Below, piece after piece: positions 1-11,624 of a DNA stretch of 64,000 nucleotides. Position numbers and translations under genes: made by a program. A model generated the notes under the pieces. That model did no database searches, had not been told where the DNA came from, and worked only from the letters and a program-made list of their open reading frames with translations. Every line of letters starts with the position of its first letter. Position 1 is the stretch's first letter. The stretch is from Epiperipatus broadwayi (taxonomy: Eukaryota > Onychophora > Udeonychophora > Euonychophora > Peripatidae): positions 10,063,916 through 10,127,915 of the forward strand of contig JAQFVV010006220.1 in NCBI GenBank assembly GCA_028023455.1, given 5' to 3'.

Positions 1-1043
1 ACATTTTTAGGAATATATACATATTAATTTATTTTGAGATTAAGATTAAATAAACTTATTTTGTGTTGAACGAATTAAAAACAAGCCATAGACATAGAAT
101 ACAGGTATTCATTTATCCTTAAATTAATTTAAAAATTCTAGTTTGTATCTGATCAAAATATTTTACTATCTCTTTCATATTAATTAGAATGAAGATAAAG
201 GTAATTAATTATGGGATTGAATGCCTATAGGAATAGGACACATCTCATAAGCACATCAGATTATACACAAACAATACTTTTTTGAGTCAGTTATCAGTAA
301 CTTAGTAAGCTAGATTAACTTAGAACCTTTATCTTCTAGCTAATAATAGTTTGATACTCTTTGGCAATCATTATTGACCAATTATCTGAAAAAAAAATTC
401 TACATGTGTTTGTGACCTGACAAACATTTCATCTTGTGTTTGAACCCCAGCATCATGGGATATCTCAGGCAAATGTATACCACTACTCCATATCATTTTC
501 AATGGAGATAATAACTAACCATTTAGTATTTTTTAAGACTTAATCAAACATAAATATTTTTTTTAAATCCTACCCACTGACATATTGGAATTTATAAAGC
601 TATATAAGCATCTGCAAAGAAATGTGACAGTAAAGTTATTGCTTTAAAAACAATAAAAAATGTTAAATAAATAAATGAATAAATGTTATGTTCACTGATT
701 TTTAGTAGGGTATTACTTTTTTGTTTAGTTATGAGAGCAGTTGTTTTCACTCTACTCTGTAAAAAAATTAAATAATCCATAGACAACAGATAGTATATTG
801 CTATAATATTGTTATTTCCAGACCAGTTTTTATTTTTATCACTGAGGACTGGGACTGGATTCAATGTAAACAACTGATGTGAGTGAAAATATTATAGCAT
901 AGTAGATAGTAATAAAGTAGAATGAAAAAACTGCTTTTTGAAGCATGTGCGTAAACTTATATGGAATTCTTGTAATATTTTTCTCATTTAGTTATAGTTA
1001 ATATTATCCATTCCAGCTCTTGCTATTCTTTATGGGATCAGAA
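1..1043. other. A/T-rich sequence without recognised genes
   Basis: Only short stop-rich reading frames occur on both strands. None shows a domain or a biased composition beyond A/T richness. No repeat shared with the rest of the window was seen before position 1044. Confidence 0.6.
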
Positions 1044-1554
1044 TGTCTAAATGAATTCTTCCTAACTTTGTTTTAAATTTTATTATACAAATAGTAATAG
1101 TCAATGTAAATATGTTCATTAAATTTATTGAAATGTTAAAATAGGTTTCTTGGTTTATTTTTCTGTGATTAAATTCTACTAAGTCATATCCTTATACACA
1201 TATCAAGATTATTATTTTCATGTAAACAATATAATATATCCTCTCCTATTAATAGACATACACTACTCATTTTACATGTATTAAGAATATGGTGATACAG
1301 ATATTCCCTGAACCTGAGAACCATATAACATCTCCCTGTGTTTGAAATCCGGAATAGCTGGAGTAAATTACAATACATGGATAATAAGTTAAGGGTAAAA
1401 TCAGTAATTATTTAAATCTTATTCTCTTCTCTCTTAGGTATGAGTTTAATATAAGAAGGTTTGCAAAAAAGTAGACAATATAGATACACCCTTTTACTCA
1501 TCAAAAGGAATCCACCCACTTTGGTGCATACCATGATTAGACAGTCCCATTATA
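1044..1554 (+). repeat. Left copy of ~510-bp direct repeat; candidate 5' LTR
   Basis: It begins TGTCTAAATGA and ends at CCCATTATA. It aligns along its whole length with 15442-15947 in the same orientation. By eye, about one base in ten differs, plus small indels. A degenerate tRNA-Lys-like primer site follows at 1557. It could instead be an unrelated dispersed repeat that happens to be present twice. Confidence 0.5.
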
Positions 1555-1556
1555 TT

Positions 1557-1575
1557 TGGCTTTCAATCATTGGGC
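1557..1575 (+). other. Possible degenerate primer binding site
   Basis: The sequence starts TGGC and ends TTGGGC, two bases after the left repeat. It keeps most positions of the TGGCGCCCAAC...GGGC pattern complementary to tRNA-Lys 3' ends, the pattern also seen at 7621 and 19527. Several C-to-T changes make it only suggestive. Confidence 0.25.
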
Positions 1576-2045
1576 ATGAATTACATATATTTAGATTACA
1601 GTTTTCAAAACATTTAGCACTTATGACTTTAATAAGCTTGAAAATTGTATATCAGTATCATTCTCCATTATACATACAAAATATATTGATTGGATAATAT
1701 GTTTGCCTATTAATACTCAATTTTATAGTTTAAACATAATCATAACTTAAAATTCATTTGGATATGATGAGTTGAATTTGAATACAGAAGAATACTAAGA
1801 ATCTAAAATACAAATAAAATAGATGATAGTCAACAACTTAACTTGAGTTGAAATGGGGAGTTTATAAAAAAAAAGGGACATCAATTCCTAAGAATATGAA
1901 ACCATAGCTTGACATGATAGTAGAAGTGATAATGATGACTAATGCTTCCATGATGAAAACCATAATATAAAATAATTTCATATAGTTTGAGATATAAAAT
2001 ACTCCACAGAGTAATAAATTAAAATAAAGCAGTAAAAAAAAATTA
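1576..2045 (+). other. Untranslated leader of the outer Gypsy element (inferred)
   Basis: A/T-rich sequence lies between the candidate primer site and the first gag methionine, with no reading frame of note. Its length is reasonable for a Gypsy leader, but the assignment rests on the flanking features. Confidence 0.3.
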
Positions 2046-4080
2046 ATGATTACAAGAAATCAATCTAAAATGCTTCGACTTGAAACTGATAGTAATATAG
2101 AAAAAGAAATGGAATTGCAAATTGAAGCAGTTAGAGAAGATGCAGGGGATAATTTATTAAATAATATAGATGAGGAAAGGATCATAGTTGCATTTAGGGG
2201 GATTTTAATAGTAAATATCCAGGCACCAGAAGCCAATAAAACTCTAGATAAACCTATGGAACAGAAAGGAAATGATAATGATTCATCATTAAATCAAATG
2301 ATGTTGATGATGCAACAAATGATGGAAAATGTAAGAATGAATATAAAAGCAGACCAACAAAGTATGAATGCAAATATGGCAACAAAGATGGAAAATTTGA
2401 AACTAGATATGAATGAAGATATGGCCACAAAGATGGAAAATCTGAAAATAGATATGAAAGAAAATATGACCACAAAGATGGAAAATCTGAAATAGATTTG
2501 AAAGAATATCAACAACAGATGTCTACGAAGATGGAAAGTATGTCTGAAAGGATAAATAATATGAAGATGGATATAACAGGTGAACTGTCCAAAAAATTAG
2601 ATAGTGTAAAAATGGAATTGAAAGATGAGGTATCACAGATACAAACTGACATGGTAAACAAAATTCCAAAAAATCCAAAAGGTCATTGAAGAAAAAAACC
2701 ATAACTGTCAGAAAAAGTTTACTGAAATGGAAAGGAAAGTAAACATATGGAAATAAAAAGTGGATATGATAATTTTCAAGATGAATTATACAAAAATCAA
2801 AAAAAAAAAAACTAAAAGTGACATGAATGAGAAGATGAAAAGCATCCATGCAGAAATCAGTAATCAGAAAAAAGAACAAGAAACTCAAATACATAACCAG
2901 GAAAAAAATTCAATCTGTAGAAAATGATTGCCAATGCCTTACAGTGAAACAAAACTTGATAGATGGAGATGTACAACATAATAAAAAATAATATTGAAAT
3001 ATTATTAGAAAATCAGTCAAGTATATTGGACCAACTAGAAAATAAAAATATTACAATAGAACAGATGATAAAAGGTTTGAGAAATGAATATGATAGAGAA
3101 AGACAAAGAATGATAGAAAACCATACACAAGCTACCACAAAAATTTAAGCCATCTGATGTGGAAGAAGACACCATTACAGATAAATTAAATCACATAATA
3201 GAAGCTATCAATAGGATGAGGAGAACCAAAATAAAAAAGGACAATCAAGATGAAACAGGAAATAAGATGAGAGGCATAAGAATGAAACAAAACAATAATG
3301 ATGGTATTTACTTCTTATGCAAGCCACCAAATACTCAATCACCTGTTAACAACCAAAAAGAATTTATCAACAACCTCAAACATACTCTCCAAGCCAACAT
3401 GATAAACCAGTTTGTGAAGTTGAAAAGATTCCAAGGTTTGACTAATAAAGATTCAATAGAACCCTTAAAAAGCTTGAAGTTTATATTTTTCAATAAATAA
3501 CCACCTTACAGAAGGTGAAAAACTAGTAGTGGCATATAGTCATTTACAAGGAAATACCTTATCTTGATGAGAATCATTATTCCAAGTACCCAAATGTTTA
3601 AAAAATATTAAACATTACTAATAAAAAATTTCTGGAACAATGATCATCAAGAATAATTATTGTATCAGATCCTTCAAGAAAAATATAGGAGTAACCCTGC
3701 CCAAAGGCTCACTAAGTTCTTTTAGAGACAGGTGGCCAAATTAAAAACTCTGGATACCTACTATCTTAGCCAGAATCAAATCATATGAATTGTAAAACAC
3801 AATTCACCTTAAAGATTGAACAATCATTGTTATATGCCAGCACACAAAACATCGAATAGATCGCAGGTATGTTAAATAACATAGAATCCAATGAATATGA
3901 GTCAAAAATACTTAGAAAAGAGGAAAGAAGACATACCTATGAATACTATCATTTATAAAAGAAGAAACAATAATAACCCTAGCCATCCATGAACTAAAAC
4001 AATAAAGGGTAATGATAACACAGAGAACAATGTAATTACTGATATACATCAAAATTCAAATACCAACAGCACAGCATCCA
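2046..4080 (+). pseudogene. gag: Gypsy Gag remnant (coiled-coil N-terminus, capsid core)
   Basis: The first frame (2046-2495) starts MITRNQSK and becomes a long charged helix containing a 15-residue repeat, MATKMENLK plus six variable residues, three times (2376-2510). Further frames (2498-2689, 2963-3148, 3159-3500) continue the Lys/Glu/Met-rich coiled coil in other phases, so several frameshifts have accumulated. At about 3500-3575 the capsid motif is recognisable (LTEGEKLVVAYSHLQGNTLS), followed by two TGA codons where the family normally has Trp-Trp-Glu. At 3726 the run RQVAKLKTLD marks the capsid C-terminal half. No zinc knuckle was found. Gag would form the intracellular particle that packages element RNA. 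The Gag of the minus-strand element at 18.3-19.2 kb shares these two motifs. Confidence 0.7.
2376..2510 (+). repeat. 45-bp (15-residue) tandem repeat inside gag
   Basis: Three units start at 2376, 2421 and 2466, each coding for Met-(Ala/Thr)-Thr-Lys-Met-Glu-Asn-Leu-Lys. The exact 45-bp period keeps the frame and lengthens the predicted coiled coil. The third unit runs into a stop. Confidence 0.8.
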
Positions 4081-4155
4081 TTAATGGACTAAGCCAAACT
4101 AAAGGTGGGTATTGTAAAGATATATTCAAAGTGACAAAGTAAATTAAAGGGGGAC

Positions 4156-4640
4156 TTGGGAAATAGTTCCTCTCCTCAAGGACCCATGTTAAAAATGAGG
4201 AACAAAATTAAACAATTAATAAAAGAAATCACCAATCTAACATGTTCATGGGAATATAAAGTGCCTCATCTTGTTGTACAAAGCTTCTCCTTGATAGAAA
4301 TAATGTTTGAGGATTTAAGAATTAAAGCCTTGCTAGATACTGATAGCCAAACTTTTGTAATTTCTGATGACTTCTATAGAAGAGTGATAGATAACATTCC
4401 AGATATCAAAAACTCTACCCCTCAAGTCAGTTCAGGTTACAATGGCTAACAATAAAAAGCCAAAATTAATTTAAAAACAAATCTGGGTCAAATTGACCAT
4501 TAACCAAGCATGTATATATCATGTCTTTTTAATACTAAGTGGCCTCATTCATGAAATCATCTTAGGAATAGACTTCCTACACATGAACAAATGCATGGTT
4601 GATTTCAAAAACAAATTAGTTATGGTAAATAATATCAGGA
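4156..4640 (+). pseudogene. pro: Gypsy aspartic protease remnant
   Basis: The frame at 4156-4449 contains IEIMFEDLRIKALLDTDSQ, the retropepsin active-site region in which Asp-Thr-Gly is expected. Here the Gly is Asp, so the active site is broken. After a stop, a second frame (about 4515-4625) gives LIHEIILGIDFLHMNKC, the conserved end of the fold (ILGxDFL). Retropepsins dimerise and cut the Gag-Pol polyprotein. This copy is dead by both the stop and the active-site change. Confidence 0.65.
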
Positions 4641-4739
4641 GTGATAGAGGGATTTCAGCAAAGGATTAAACTGTTTGAAAACCAACTCTTTCAATCCAAA
4701 ATTTATCCTATCCCATATCAGTATTAAAGTGAAATTAAC

Positions 4740-5410
4740 AAACAGATCCAAAAAATGATCAACTGGGGAATAATATCCAAATGCTCTTCACCATTTTGCA
4801 ACCTGATTGTAGTAGTGAAGAAGAAAGATGGTTCAATGAGATTTTGTTTGGATGCTAGACATCTAAACAAAATTACAATTCCAGATAGGAATATATCACC
4901 ACCCATACATGAACTATTCATGAAATTTGATAATAAAAAAGTATTTTCCACTTTCAACTTAACTTTGAGTTATTGCAAACTGAACTTCACCCAGATGACC
5001 ACCAATACACTGCATTTCAATATGAGGGATTCACTTATCAATTTAAAAGAATACCATTTAGGGTTGATTAATAATGGTCCTGCAGGATTTAATAAAATGC
5101 CAGAATAAAGCCCTTTCTCCTGAGATCAAACAGATAGCAATAATCTATGTAGATGATATCATCATTGCATTTCATATAATTGCAGAACATCTCCAACATT
5201 TAAGATTATTCTTTAAAGAGTGCTTTAACAAAGATATAAAAATCAATTTCAAGGAGAGTACATTAGTATGTAATGAAGTAGTCTTCTTAGGTCATATCAT
5301 TGATTGCAATGGAGTGAAACTTCATCCAGATAAGATCAGTGTGATACAAAATTTCCCTACACCAAAAAATAAAAAAACAGATCAGATCATTTTTAGAGTT
5401 ATGTAATTTT
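4740..5410 (+). pseudogene. pol: Gypsy reverse transcriptase remnant
   Basis: The frame at 4755-5108 reads CNLIVVVKKKDGSMRFC, then LNKITIPDRNISPPIHELF, then FSTFNLTLSYCKL. These are RT motifs 1 to 3 of the Gypsy type (usual FSTLDLTSGYWQI), and the first catalytic Asp is changed to Asn. A one-base shift near 5100 moves to the frame 5074-5406, which carries the catalytic YVDD box (5146-5157) and the following FLGHIIDCNGV strand. Order, spacing and length match a full RT core. The shift and the Asp-to-Asn change make it non-functional. Confidence 0.85.
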
Positions 5411-5439
5411 TACAATTGTTTTTATCCCAAATTTGCCAA

Positions 5440-5936
5440 CCACATGGAACCGTTATTAAAATCGATTAGAAAAGATGAAAGATGGAACTGGACTAAAAAT
5501 CAAGATGATGCTTTTGCTACTACTAAAACAGGATTTTTAGAGCAAGTAATGCTAGCTTTTCCTGATTTTAATAACCTCTTTATTTTACAAAAAAGTGGTA
5601 GTAGTTATGGATTAGGGGTGACTTGTCAAGGATGGCCAAACCAGAGTCCTCTACTTCATCAGCTGTCTCTTGAAGGATCCACAAATAAATTATACTATTA
5701 CTGAAAAGGAAGCACTAGCTATAGTGTGAGCATTTCAGAAATTTTGACAAATGCTTCTTGGATTAAAGATGATAGTGATCACTAATCATAATAACCTTGA
5801 AGTCTTGAATCACAATTATTTAACCAACAGTTGCCTTGTTAGATGGAGTTTGCTGTTATAAGAAATTGATTATACCGTCAGATACTATAAAGGATCCGAA
5901 AATGTTGTAGCAGATATATTGAGTCGAAATCCATGC
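5440..5936 (+). pseudogene. pol: Gypsy RNase H remnant
   Basis: The frame at 5444-5704 starts with the RT/RNase H connection (WNWTKNQDDAFATTK) and runs into FPDFNNLFILQKSGSSYGLGV, where the first RNase H Asp (usual TDAS) has been lost. In another phase the sequence continues with TEKEALAIV and, near 5900, a GSENVVADILSRNP-like end, the usual Gypsy RNase H terminus. The enzyme would remove the RNA strand during cDNA synthesis. It is inactive here. Confidence 0.75.
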
Positions 5937-6047
5937 TAGTCAGAAAAGCAACATTTAATTATGGATAATGACTACATTTTAAATATTGACATAACAATTA
6001 AAGAAAATATAGAGAATAATTTATTAAACATAAAATAACTTCAAACT

Positions 6048-6241
6048 CTAGATCCAAATTTGAATAAAATCATTAAAACTTTAAACAAAGAGAAAATTCT
6101 GTATAAAGCCAATGATCTGAAAAATTACAAATTAGATAATAAGCTCTTAAAACACAAGCTAAATAATGACAAAAGTGAATGGAGGGTAGCAATACCAAAA
6201 AAGTAAAAAACCCACTCACTCAATATGTACATTATTTATAT
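6048..6241 (+). pseudogene. pol: Integrase, N-terminal part, interrupted by nested element
   Basis: The coding remnant before the nested insertion includes a stretch like EWRVAIPKK (about 6178-6210), the usual lead-in to the HHCC zinc-binding region of Gypsy integrases. It stops being integrase-like exactly at the nested LTR start (6242) and resumes after 9747. One in-frame stop follows IPKK. Confidence 0.6.
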
Positions 6242-7619
6242 TGTAACGTTTATTTATATACGTTGCAAATATATTGGCATTGGGTAAAAAAAAAACTAAA
6301 AGATAAAAGTGGATTTAAAATTTTGTTGAGTAATTTTTTTTTTAAAAAAAAAAACGTACAATGAGGGTTGAATTATTCTTCTTATTTTTTTTTTTATGTG
6401 ATTAGTAATAACAGTAATTGGAGAGAACAAAAGAATTCCAAAAGCAAGTAAAAAAAGATAAGCTGAAAGTAGAAATACTCAAATTAATTAAAGATGGCCG
6501 AAAACTTGAAGAAAATAAAGACTTTATTACATAAAATTTATAAAGACTGGATAAGATTAAAAAGGCATGGTACTAGCATGCGCAGAAGTCCTGAAAACTG
6601 GATATAAAAAGGAGGGATCCGGTTGAAGGAAGGTCTTGTTCGTTTTGTTTCTCTAGTTGGTCTTGGATAACATTAATAGATCCAAAATCGCTCTTCGCTG
6701 AAGGAATTCGGCATGTCGCAGTGAACCGGAGCTCCTGAAGACATCAGACCTAATGATGTACACCAGGAAAAGCCTTCGTGACCGACTGGGGGAATGGACC
6801 ACAAGATCAAGCAATAACCAAAAGGCCGAGCTCATTATAACCAAAAAACTATGCATAGTTATCTACTACTGAATTCATGAAACTTACCGGTAAGAATAAT
6901 TATCCTGATTGTGACAAAGTTAACTATTTAAAACTACTCGTAAAAATATACGTATAAAAGAATCCCGATAGTGACTTTAATTTTTCTATATGAGAGACTC
7001 TTATTTAACCAAGAACTTTTTGTTTATTTTAACTGATATTTATATTTTCTGGATATTTCCCACCTGAATTAAATGTGTTCTCTCCAAGGTATTAATTAGC
7101 TACTTAACATGAAGTATTTTAGTTTGTCAAAATTAAAAATATTTCTAATATCAATTCTCATTTGTGCGTTATTAATAATAGTTATTATTTTTTATTATTA
7201 AATTTATTTTTAGTGTAATAAGATTTAAACGTAAGTTACCTTTGCTAATATGTTTCAATATGCCCAGGACTAATAATCGTAAAAATCATTAATTCTCATT
7301 ACGGTAGAATTACCGCCCCTTAAAAAAAATATAATAAAAATCTTTTTATTTTTTTTTGTTTTACAACTTGCGAGAGGTGCTGGTGACATATTTCAGCGGA
7401 TTCTTAGGAATTCTGGCACCCATAGTAAATAAAATTAAAAGTTGATTTTGTCAATAGCACAATTCGTAACAATTAATAGGCTGAAGTTGATCAGGAAAAA
7501 TAGCTGTGTTTTTAGAATAGAAATACAACTTTCTTTTTTCTTTTGATACAGCTTGATCAACTCACGCTCAAATATAAATTTGAGGCGTATAAGGGCCTAG
7601 TAATACGAAAAACGTTACA
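6242..7619 (+). repeat. 5' LTR of nested non-coding element
   Basis: 1378 bp, bounded by TGTAACG and CGTTACA (a 7-bp terminal inverted repeat). Compared by eye with the 3' LTR it differs at roughly 14 single bases plus homopolymer length changes, about 1 percent, which indicates recent insertion. The U3 part contains a TATA box at 6603. Confidence 0.93.
6603..6610 (+). promoter_or_regulatory. TATA box of the 5' LTR promoter
   Basis: TATAAAAA lies in a locally GC-richer stretch of the LTR and is followed by GGAGGGATCCGG. A transcription start about 25-30 bp downstream would mark the U3/R boundary near 6635. The position is inferred from spacing only. Confidence 0.6.
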
Positions 7620-7620
7620 A

Positions 7621-7638
7621 TGGCGCCCAACATGGGGC
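7621..7638 (+). other. Primer binding site, tRNA-Lys type
   Basis: TGGCGCCCAACATGGGGC starts one base after the 5' LTR. It differs at one base from TGGCGCCCAACGTGGGGC, complementary to the 3' end of tRNA-Lys of the kind used by several retroelement families. This fixes the plus-strand orientation of the element. Confidence 0.88.
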
Positions 7639-8366
7639 TTCGATTTAACAACTACAACCTGAGATGAGTTGTAATGATAAAGAACATTACAATGATGACT
7701 CAAAGAAACTCACAGCTGGAAAATAAATTATGATTTTTTTGAAAAAAGAAAAAAATTATATAAAAAAAAACTAACTAATTAAACCCTGATTATTAAAATA
7801 TGAAAGAAGATATTTTTTTAATATGACTTCCAGAAAGAAAAAATATATATGTATATTTTTTTTATGTATGTCTAAAAACACGATCGTGGCTGATGTAGAC
7901 GTAAGTCACAAGTATTTGACCGGGTAGGCAGTTACTGAAGAGGGGAATAACATAGCCCCGAGTCCTTATCCGCAGTATATGAACATAAGACCGTCTTTAA
8001 ATGCTCGTCAGACTATTTCTAGCAGAGATCCCAATAAAGGGGAAGGCGGATCAAGTTGGTCCAAGTTGCCATGAGCCTGTAAGACTCACAATGATGAGCA
8101 ACGCTCGTTTGTGCTTATAACTTGGGCTTCTTATTGTTAATATTACACTAAAGCGGATAGGACACAGATGAATGTTGAAATATTTTCCATTCCCGCCGTG
8201 TTAGACCTAAAAGTGGGCGTTAAAGCCGAACGTCGCTTGTGAATGAGTCTACACAATATAGCAGCACGCTACTACAGAAAAAAAAATACGAATATGAATT
8301 TAAAAACTTAAGAATAAAATTAGTGTAAACCCCTATTTTATTCTCATCTCCTGGCACTGGTGGTAT
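7639..8366 (+). other. Non-coding internal region of nested element
   Basis: There is no frame above about 50 codons and no gag or pol motif. The part from about 7864 to 8280 is clearly richer in G and C than its surroundings and may hold packaging or dimerisation structure (inference). No clear polypurine tract precedes the 3' LTR. The last bases are GGCACTGGTGGTAT, only weakly G-rich. Confidence 0.75.
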
Positions 8367-9743
8367 TGTAACGTTTATTTATATACGTTGCAAATATATT
8401 GGCATTGGGTAAAAAAAAACTAAAAGATAAAAATGGATTTAAAATTTTGTTGAGTAATTTTTTTTTAAAAAAAAAAACGTACAATGAGGGTTGAATTATT
8501 CTTCTTATTTTTTTTTTATGTGATTAGTAATAACAGTAATTGGAGAGAACAAAAGAATTCTAAAAGCAAGTAAAAAAAAGATAAGCTGAAAGTAGAAATA
8601 CTCAAATTAATTAAAGATGGCCGAAAACTTGAAGAAAATAAAGACTTTATTACATACAATTTATAAAGACTGGATAAGATTAAAAAGGCATGGTACTAGC
8701 ATGCGCAGAAGTCCTGAAAACTGGATATAAAAAGGAGGGATCCGGTTGAAGGAAGGTCTTGTTCGTTTTGTTTCTCTAGTTGGTCTTGGATAACATTAAT
8801 AGATCCAAGATCGCTCTTCGCTGAAGGAATTCGGCATGTCACAGTGAACCGGAGCTCCTGAAGACATCGGACCTAATGATGTACACCAGGAAAAGCCTTC
8901 GTGACCGACTGGGGAAATGGACCCCAAGATCAAGCAATAACCAAAAGGCCGAGCTCATTATAACCAAAAAACTATGCATAGTTATCTACTACTGAATTCA
9001 TGAAACTTACCAGTAAGAATAATTATCCTGATTGTGACAAAGTTAACTATTTAAAACTACTCGTAAAAATATACGTATAAAAGAATCCCGATAGTGACTT
9101 TAATTTTTCTATATGAGAGACTCTTATTTAACCAAGAACTTTTTGTTTATTTTAACTGATATTTATATTTTCTGGATATTTCCCACCTGAATTAAATGTG
9201 TTCTCTCCAAGGTATTAATTAGCTACTTAACATGAAGTATTTTAGTTTGTCAAAATTAAAAATATTTCTAATATCAATTCTCATTTGTGCATTATTAATA
9301 ATAGTTATTATTTTTTATTATTAAATTTATTTTTAGTGTAATAAGATTTAAACGTAAGTTACCTTTGCTAATATGTTTCAATACGCCCAGGACTAATAAT
9401 CGTAAAAATCATTAATTCTCATTACGGTAGAATTACCGCCCTTAAAAAAAAAATATAATAAAAATCTTTTTATTTTTTTTTGTTTTACAACTTGCGAGAG
9501 GTGCTGGTGACATATTTCAGCGGATTCTTAGGAATTCTGGCGCCCATAGTAAATAAAATTAAAAGTTGATTTTGTCAATAGCACAATTCGTAACAATTAA
9601 TAGGCTGAAGTTGATCAGGAAAAATAGCTGTGTTTTTAGAATAGAAATACAACTTTCTTTTTTCTTTTGATACAGTTTGATCAACTCACGCTCAAATATA
9701 AATTTGAGGCGTATAAGGGCCTAGTAATACGAAAAACGTTACA
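8367..9743 (+). repeat. 3' LTR of nested non-coding element
   Basis: 1377 bp, same ends as the 5' LTR, with the matching TATA box at 8726-8733. ATAT (9744-9747) follows as the target-site duplication, after which the host integrase resumes. Confidence 0.93.
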
Positions 9744-9747
9744 ATAT

Positions 9748-10735
9748 GAACACTATGAGACCCACAAAACTGAACAATTACTGAAAAATTGGTTTTACTG
9801 GCCTAAAATGTATCATGATATTGTAAAAGAAATTTGAAATGGCCACATATGCTTAAAAGCCAAGCCAGTAAACAGAAACTTATATTGGTTCAGTAAATAA
9901 TATCATCCCCAAAAAAGCAAATGAGATCCTAACACTGGACTTTTATGTTCCGTTATCACCTTTCAATAAACAAAAATACTTCTTAGTGACCAAATGATCT
10001 TTTCACAAAATTTATGGCTGCTTACCCTATACTTCAAGCACATACTAAAATTCACTATTAAAGTATTATACACTCTTCATTTTAAAGAGATAGGAAAACC
10101 TGGGACAATCTAAATCAATCATGATACCCCTTTCCTTTCTAAAAATGGTCTCAATGGGTACAGAAACAACGAATAAAACATGTGCTTACTTCTATTAGGA
10201 ACCAACAATCAAACCCTTGTGAACATATAATGCAGGAACTCACACATTTATTCAGAACCTACTTGGGAGATAAATATAAGGGTTGGGTAAAGTATACACA
10301 GTATGTAGTCAATTTTATCACTTGGAGTGTAAACAAATCCACTGGATTCACACCCATCATGCAATGGGACAAAATACCCCAATTTTTTCCATATACCCAT
10401 GCCTATACTCATACAATTACCCATCGACACAGAAATGGATTGAATGCAGGCATATAATAAAATGCTAACAATGAGTGAAAGATATAAAAATTCCAAAAGA
10501 AGAATAAGTATTATTTTAAAATAGGTGATAAAGTTTTCATTAAGACACCCCATGTAAGTAACTCCAAAGAATTTATCTTCCACAAATTTTGCGATCTACG
10601 TGAGAGGCCATCTACAGTTATTAATGAAGCCAGCCAAAATGCATATTGGATAAAGACAACAGTGTCAAAGGAACCTACAATACCCAAAGTATGAAGCCTA
10701 ATCTTGGTGACAAATAAAAGATTCACCATAACTTA
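9748..10735 (+). pseudogene. pol: Gypsy integrase, catalytic core and C-terminal part
   Basis: Just after the nested element the reading resumes with LLKNWFYWPKMYHDIVK, the conserved segment of the integrase zinc-binding domain, followed by a degenerate ICLKAK where a Cys-x-x-Cys is expected. Near 10110-10200 the core is recognisable: a NHDTPF-like site for the second catalytic Asp, then LTSIRNQQSNPCEHIMQEL with the last catalytic Glu, continuing LFRTYLGDKYKGWVKYTQY (frame 10182-10457). In another phase at about 10490-10735, VFIKTPHV and EGPSTVINEASQNAYW resemble the C-terminal region that ends in a Gly-Pro-(Phe/Tyr)-type motif. Several stops and frameshifts make it non-functional. The SNPxExxMxEL form is familiar from arthropod Gypsy elements. 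Confidence 0.75.
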
Positions 10736-11624
10736 AAACAAAATGCAATGCTATAGATTACAAACCTGAAATTTCAAACACTATCCAATAATGCATGTAC
10801 TTGATCAAAATTTTATATGAAATAGTGATACTGTCTAACATCACTAGTGGTAAATATGGATAATAAAATAGACCATGAATACTCGAACAAAAGTAAAAAT
10901 CATGGACCTACCTTAACGTAACCCTAAAAAAAGAAAATCAAAGAATTAAAAATAGAAACCATCTTTAATACTTTTACTGATGGGATGTGTGATGGATGCC
11001 TCCAACATCCCTCCAATAACCAGTTCACACAGCATAAAGGCCAATCTCAATTCATGCCCATGACATTAATGTTACATAAACTAATAAACCAGTTATCACA
11101 ACATAAAATTTAAAGCCAAATATTAATAAACATTAAAACCAAAGTTAAACCTAACTGGTCAAATGAATATCATGACATACACTAGATCGGATGAATGAGA
11201 AAAATAATTTAAAGTAAAGAAAAATTCAATGTTTATTTTCTTATCTTTTTTATGATTTTGTTTTAACAAATTGTTTATGTTAATGCTTAACCAAAAATGA
11301 CATCAAAAATAAAGTAAAAAGATTAGCACAAACTGGCTTGATATATATATATATTGAACCAATCGATGTCTAATCATCATCGATGCTTCATGTGTCACCA
11401 TCTACACTAACCTCCTAGGGATCCGCAATTTAGACCCTGCTATAAATATATGCTATTCACTCACACACTGTATGCCGAATCATTCTAAAGATTAGTGAAA
11501 TTAATCTGTGTTTAGTAAAAATGAAACAGTAGTTTGAGTGATTCGTATATATATTTTGACTAAAGCAATAATTTTATTGCTGGAAAATACATTTGTAATT
11601 ATTTTTATATCTGTGTGCATTTAA
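10736..11624 (+). other. Unassigned sequence downstream of integrase
   Basis: No env-like frame is visible. A (TA)n run at about 11339 is followed by TATAAATA at 11441-11448 and a region with mixed composition, which resembles an LTR promoter but has no matching second copy in the window. I cannot assign it. Confidence 0.3.

Larger units (their letters stand above)
6242..9743 (+). mobile_element. Non-coding LTR retrotransposon (LARD/TRIM-like) nested in Gypsy integrase
   Basis: Two nearly identical direct repeats (6242-7619 and 8367-9743) begin TGTAACG and end CGTTACA. They flank a 747-bp internal region that starts with a primer binding site and holds no reading frame of note. The 4-bp sequence ATAT lies immediately outside both ends (6238-6241 and 9744-9747), the size of duplication made by Gypsy-type integrases. 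Removing the element rejoins the host integrase reading. The element cannot make its own proteins, so it would depend on a helper. Orientation is set by the PBS and by the TATA box in the LTR. Confidence 0.92.

Noticed and set aside
2254-2894. Minus-strand Phe/Ser-rich frames
   Set aside because: Antisense to the Lys/Glu/Met-rich Gag coiled coil.
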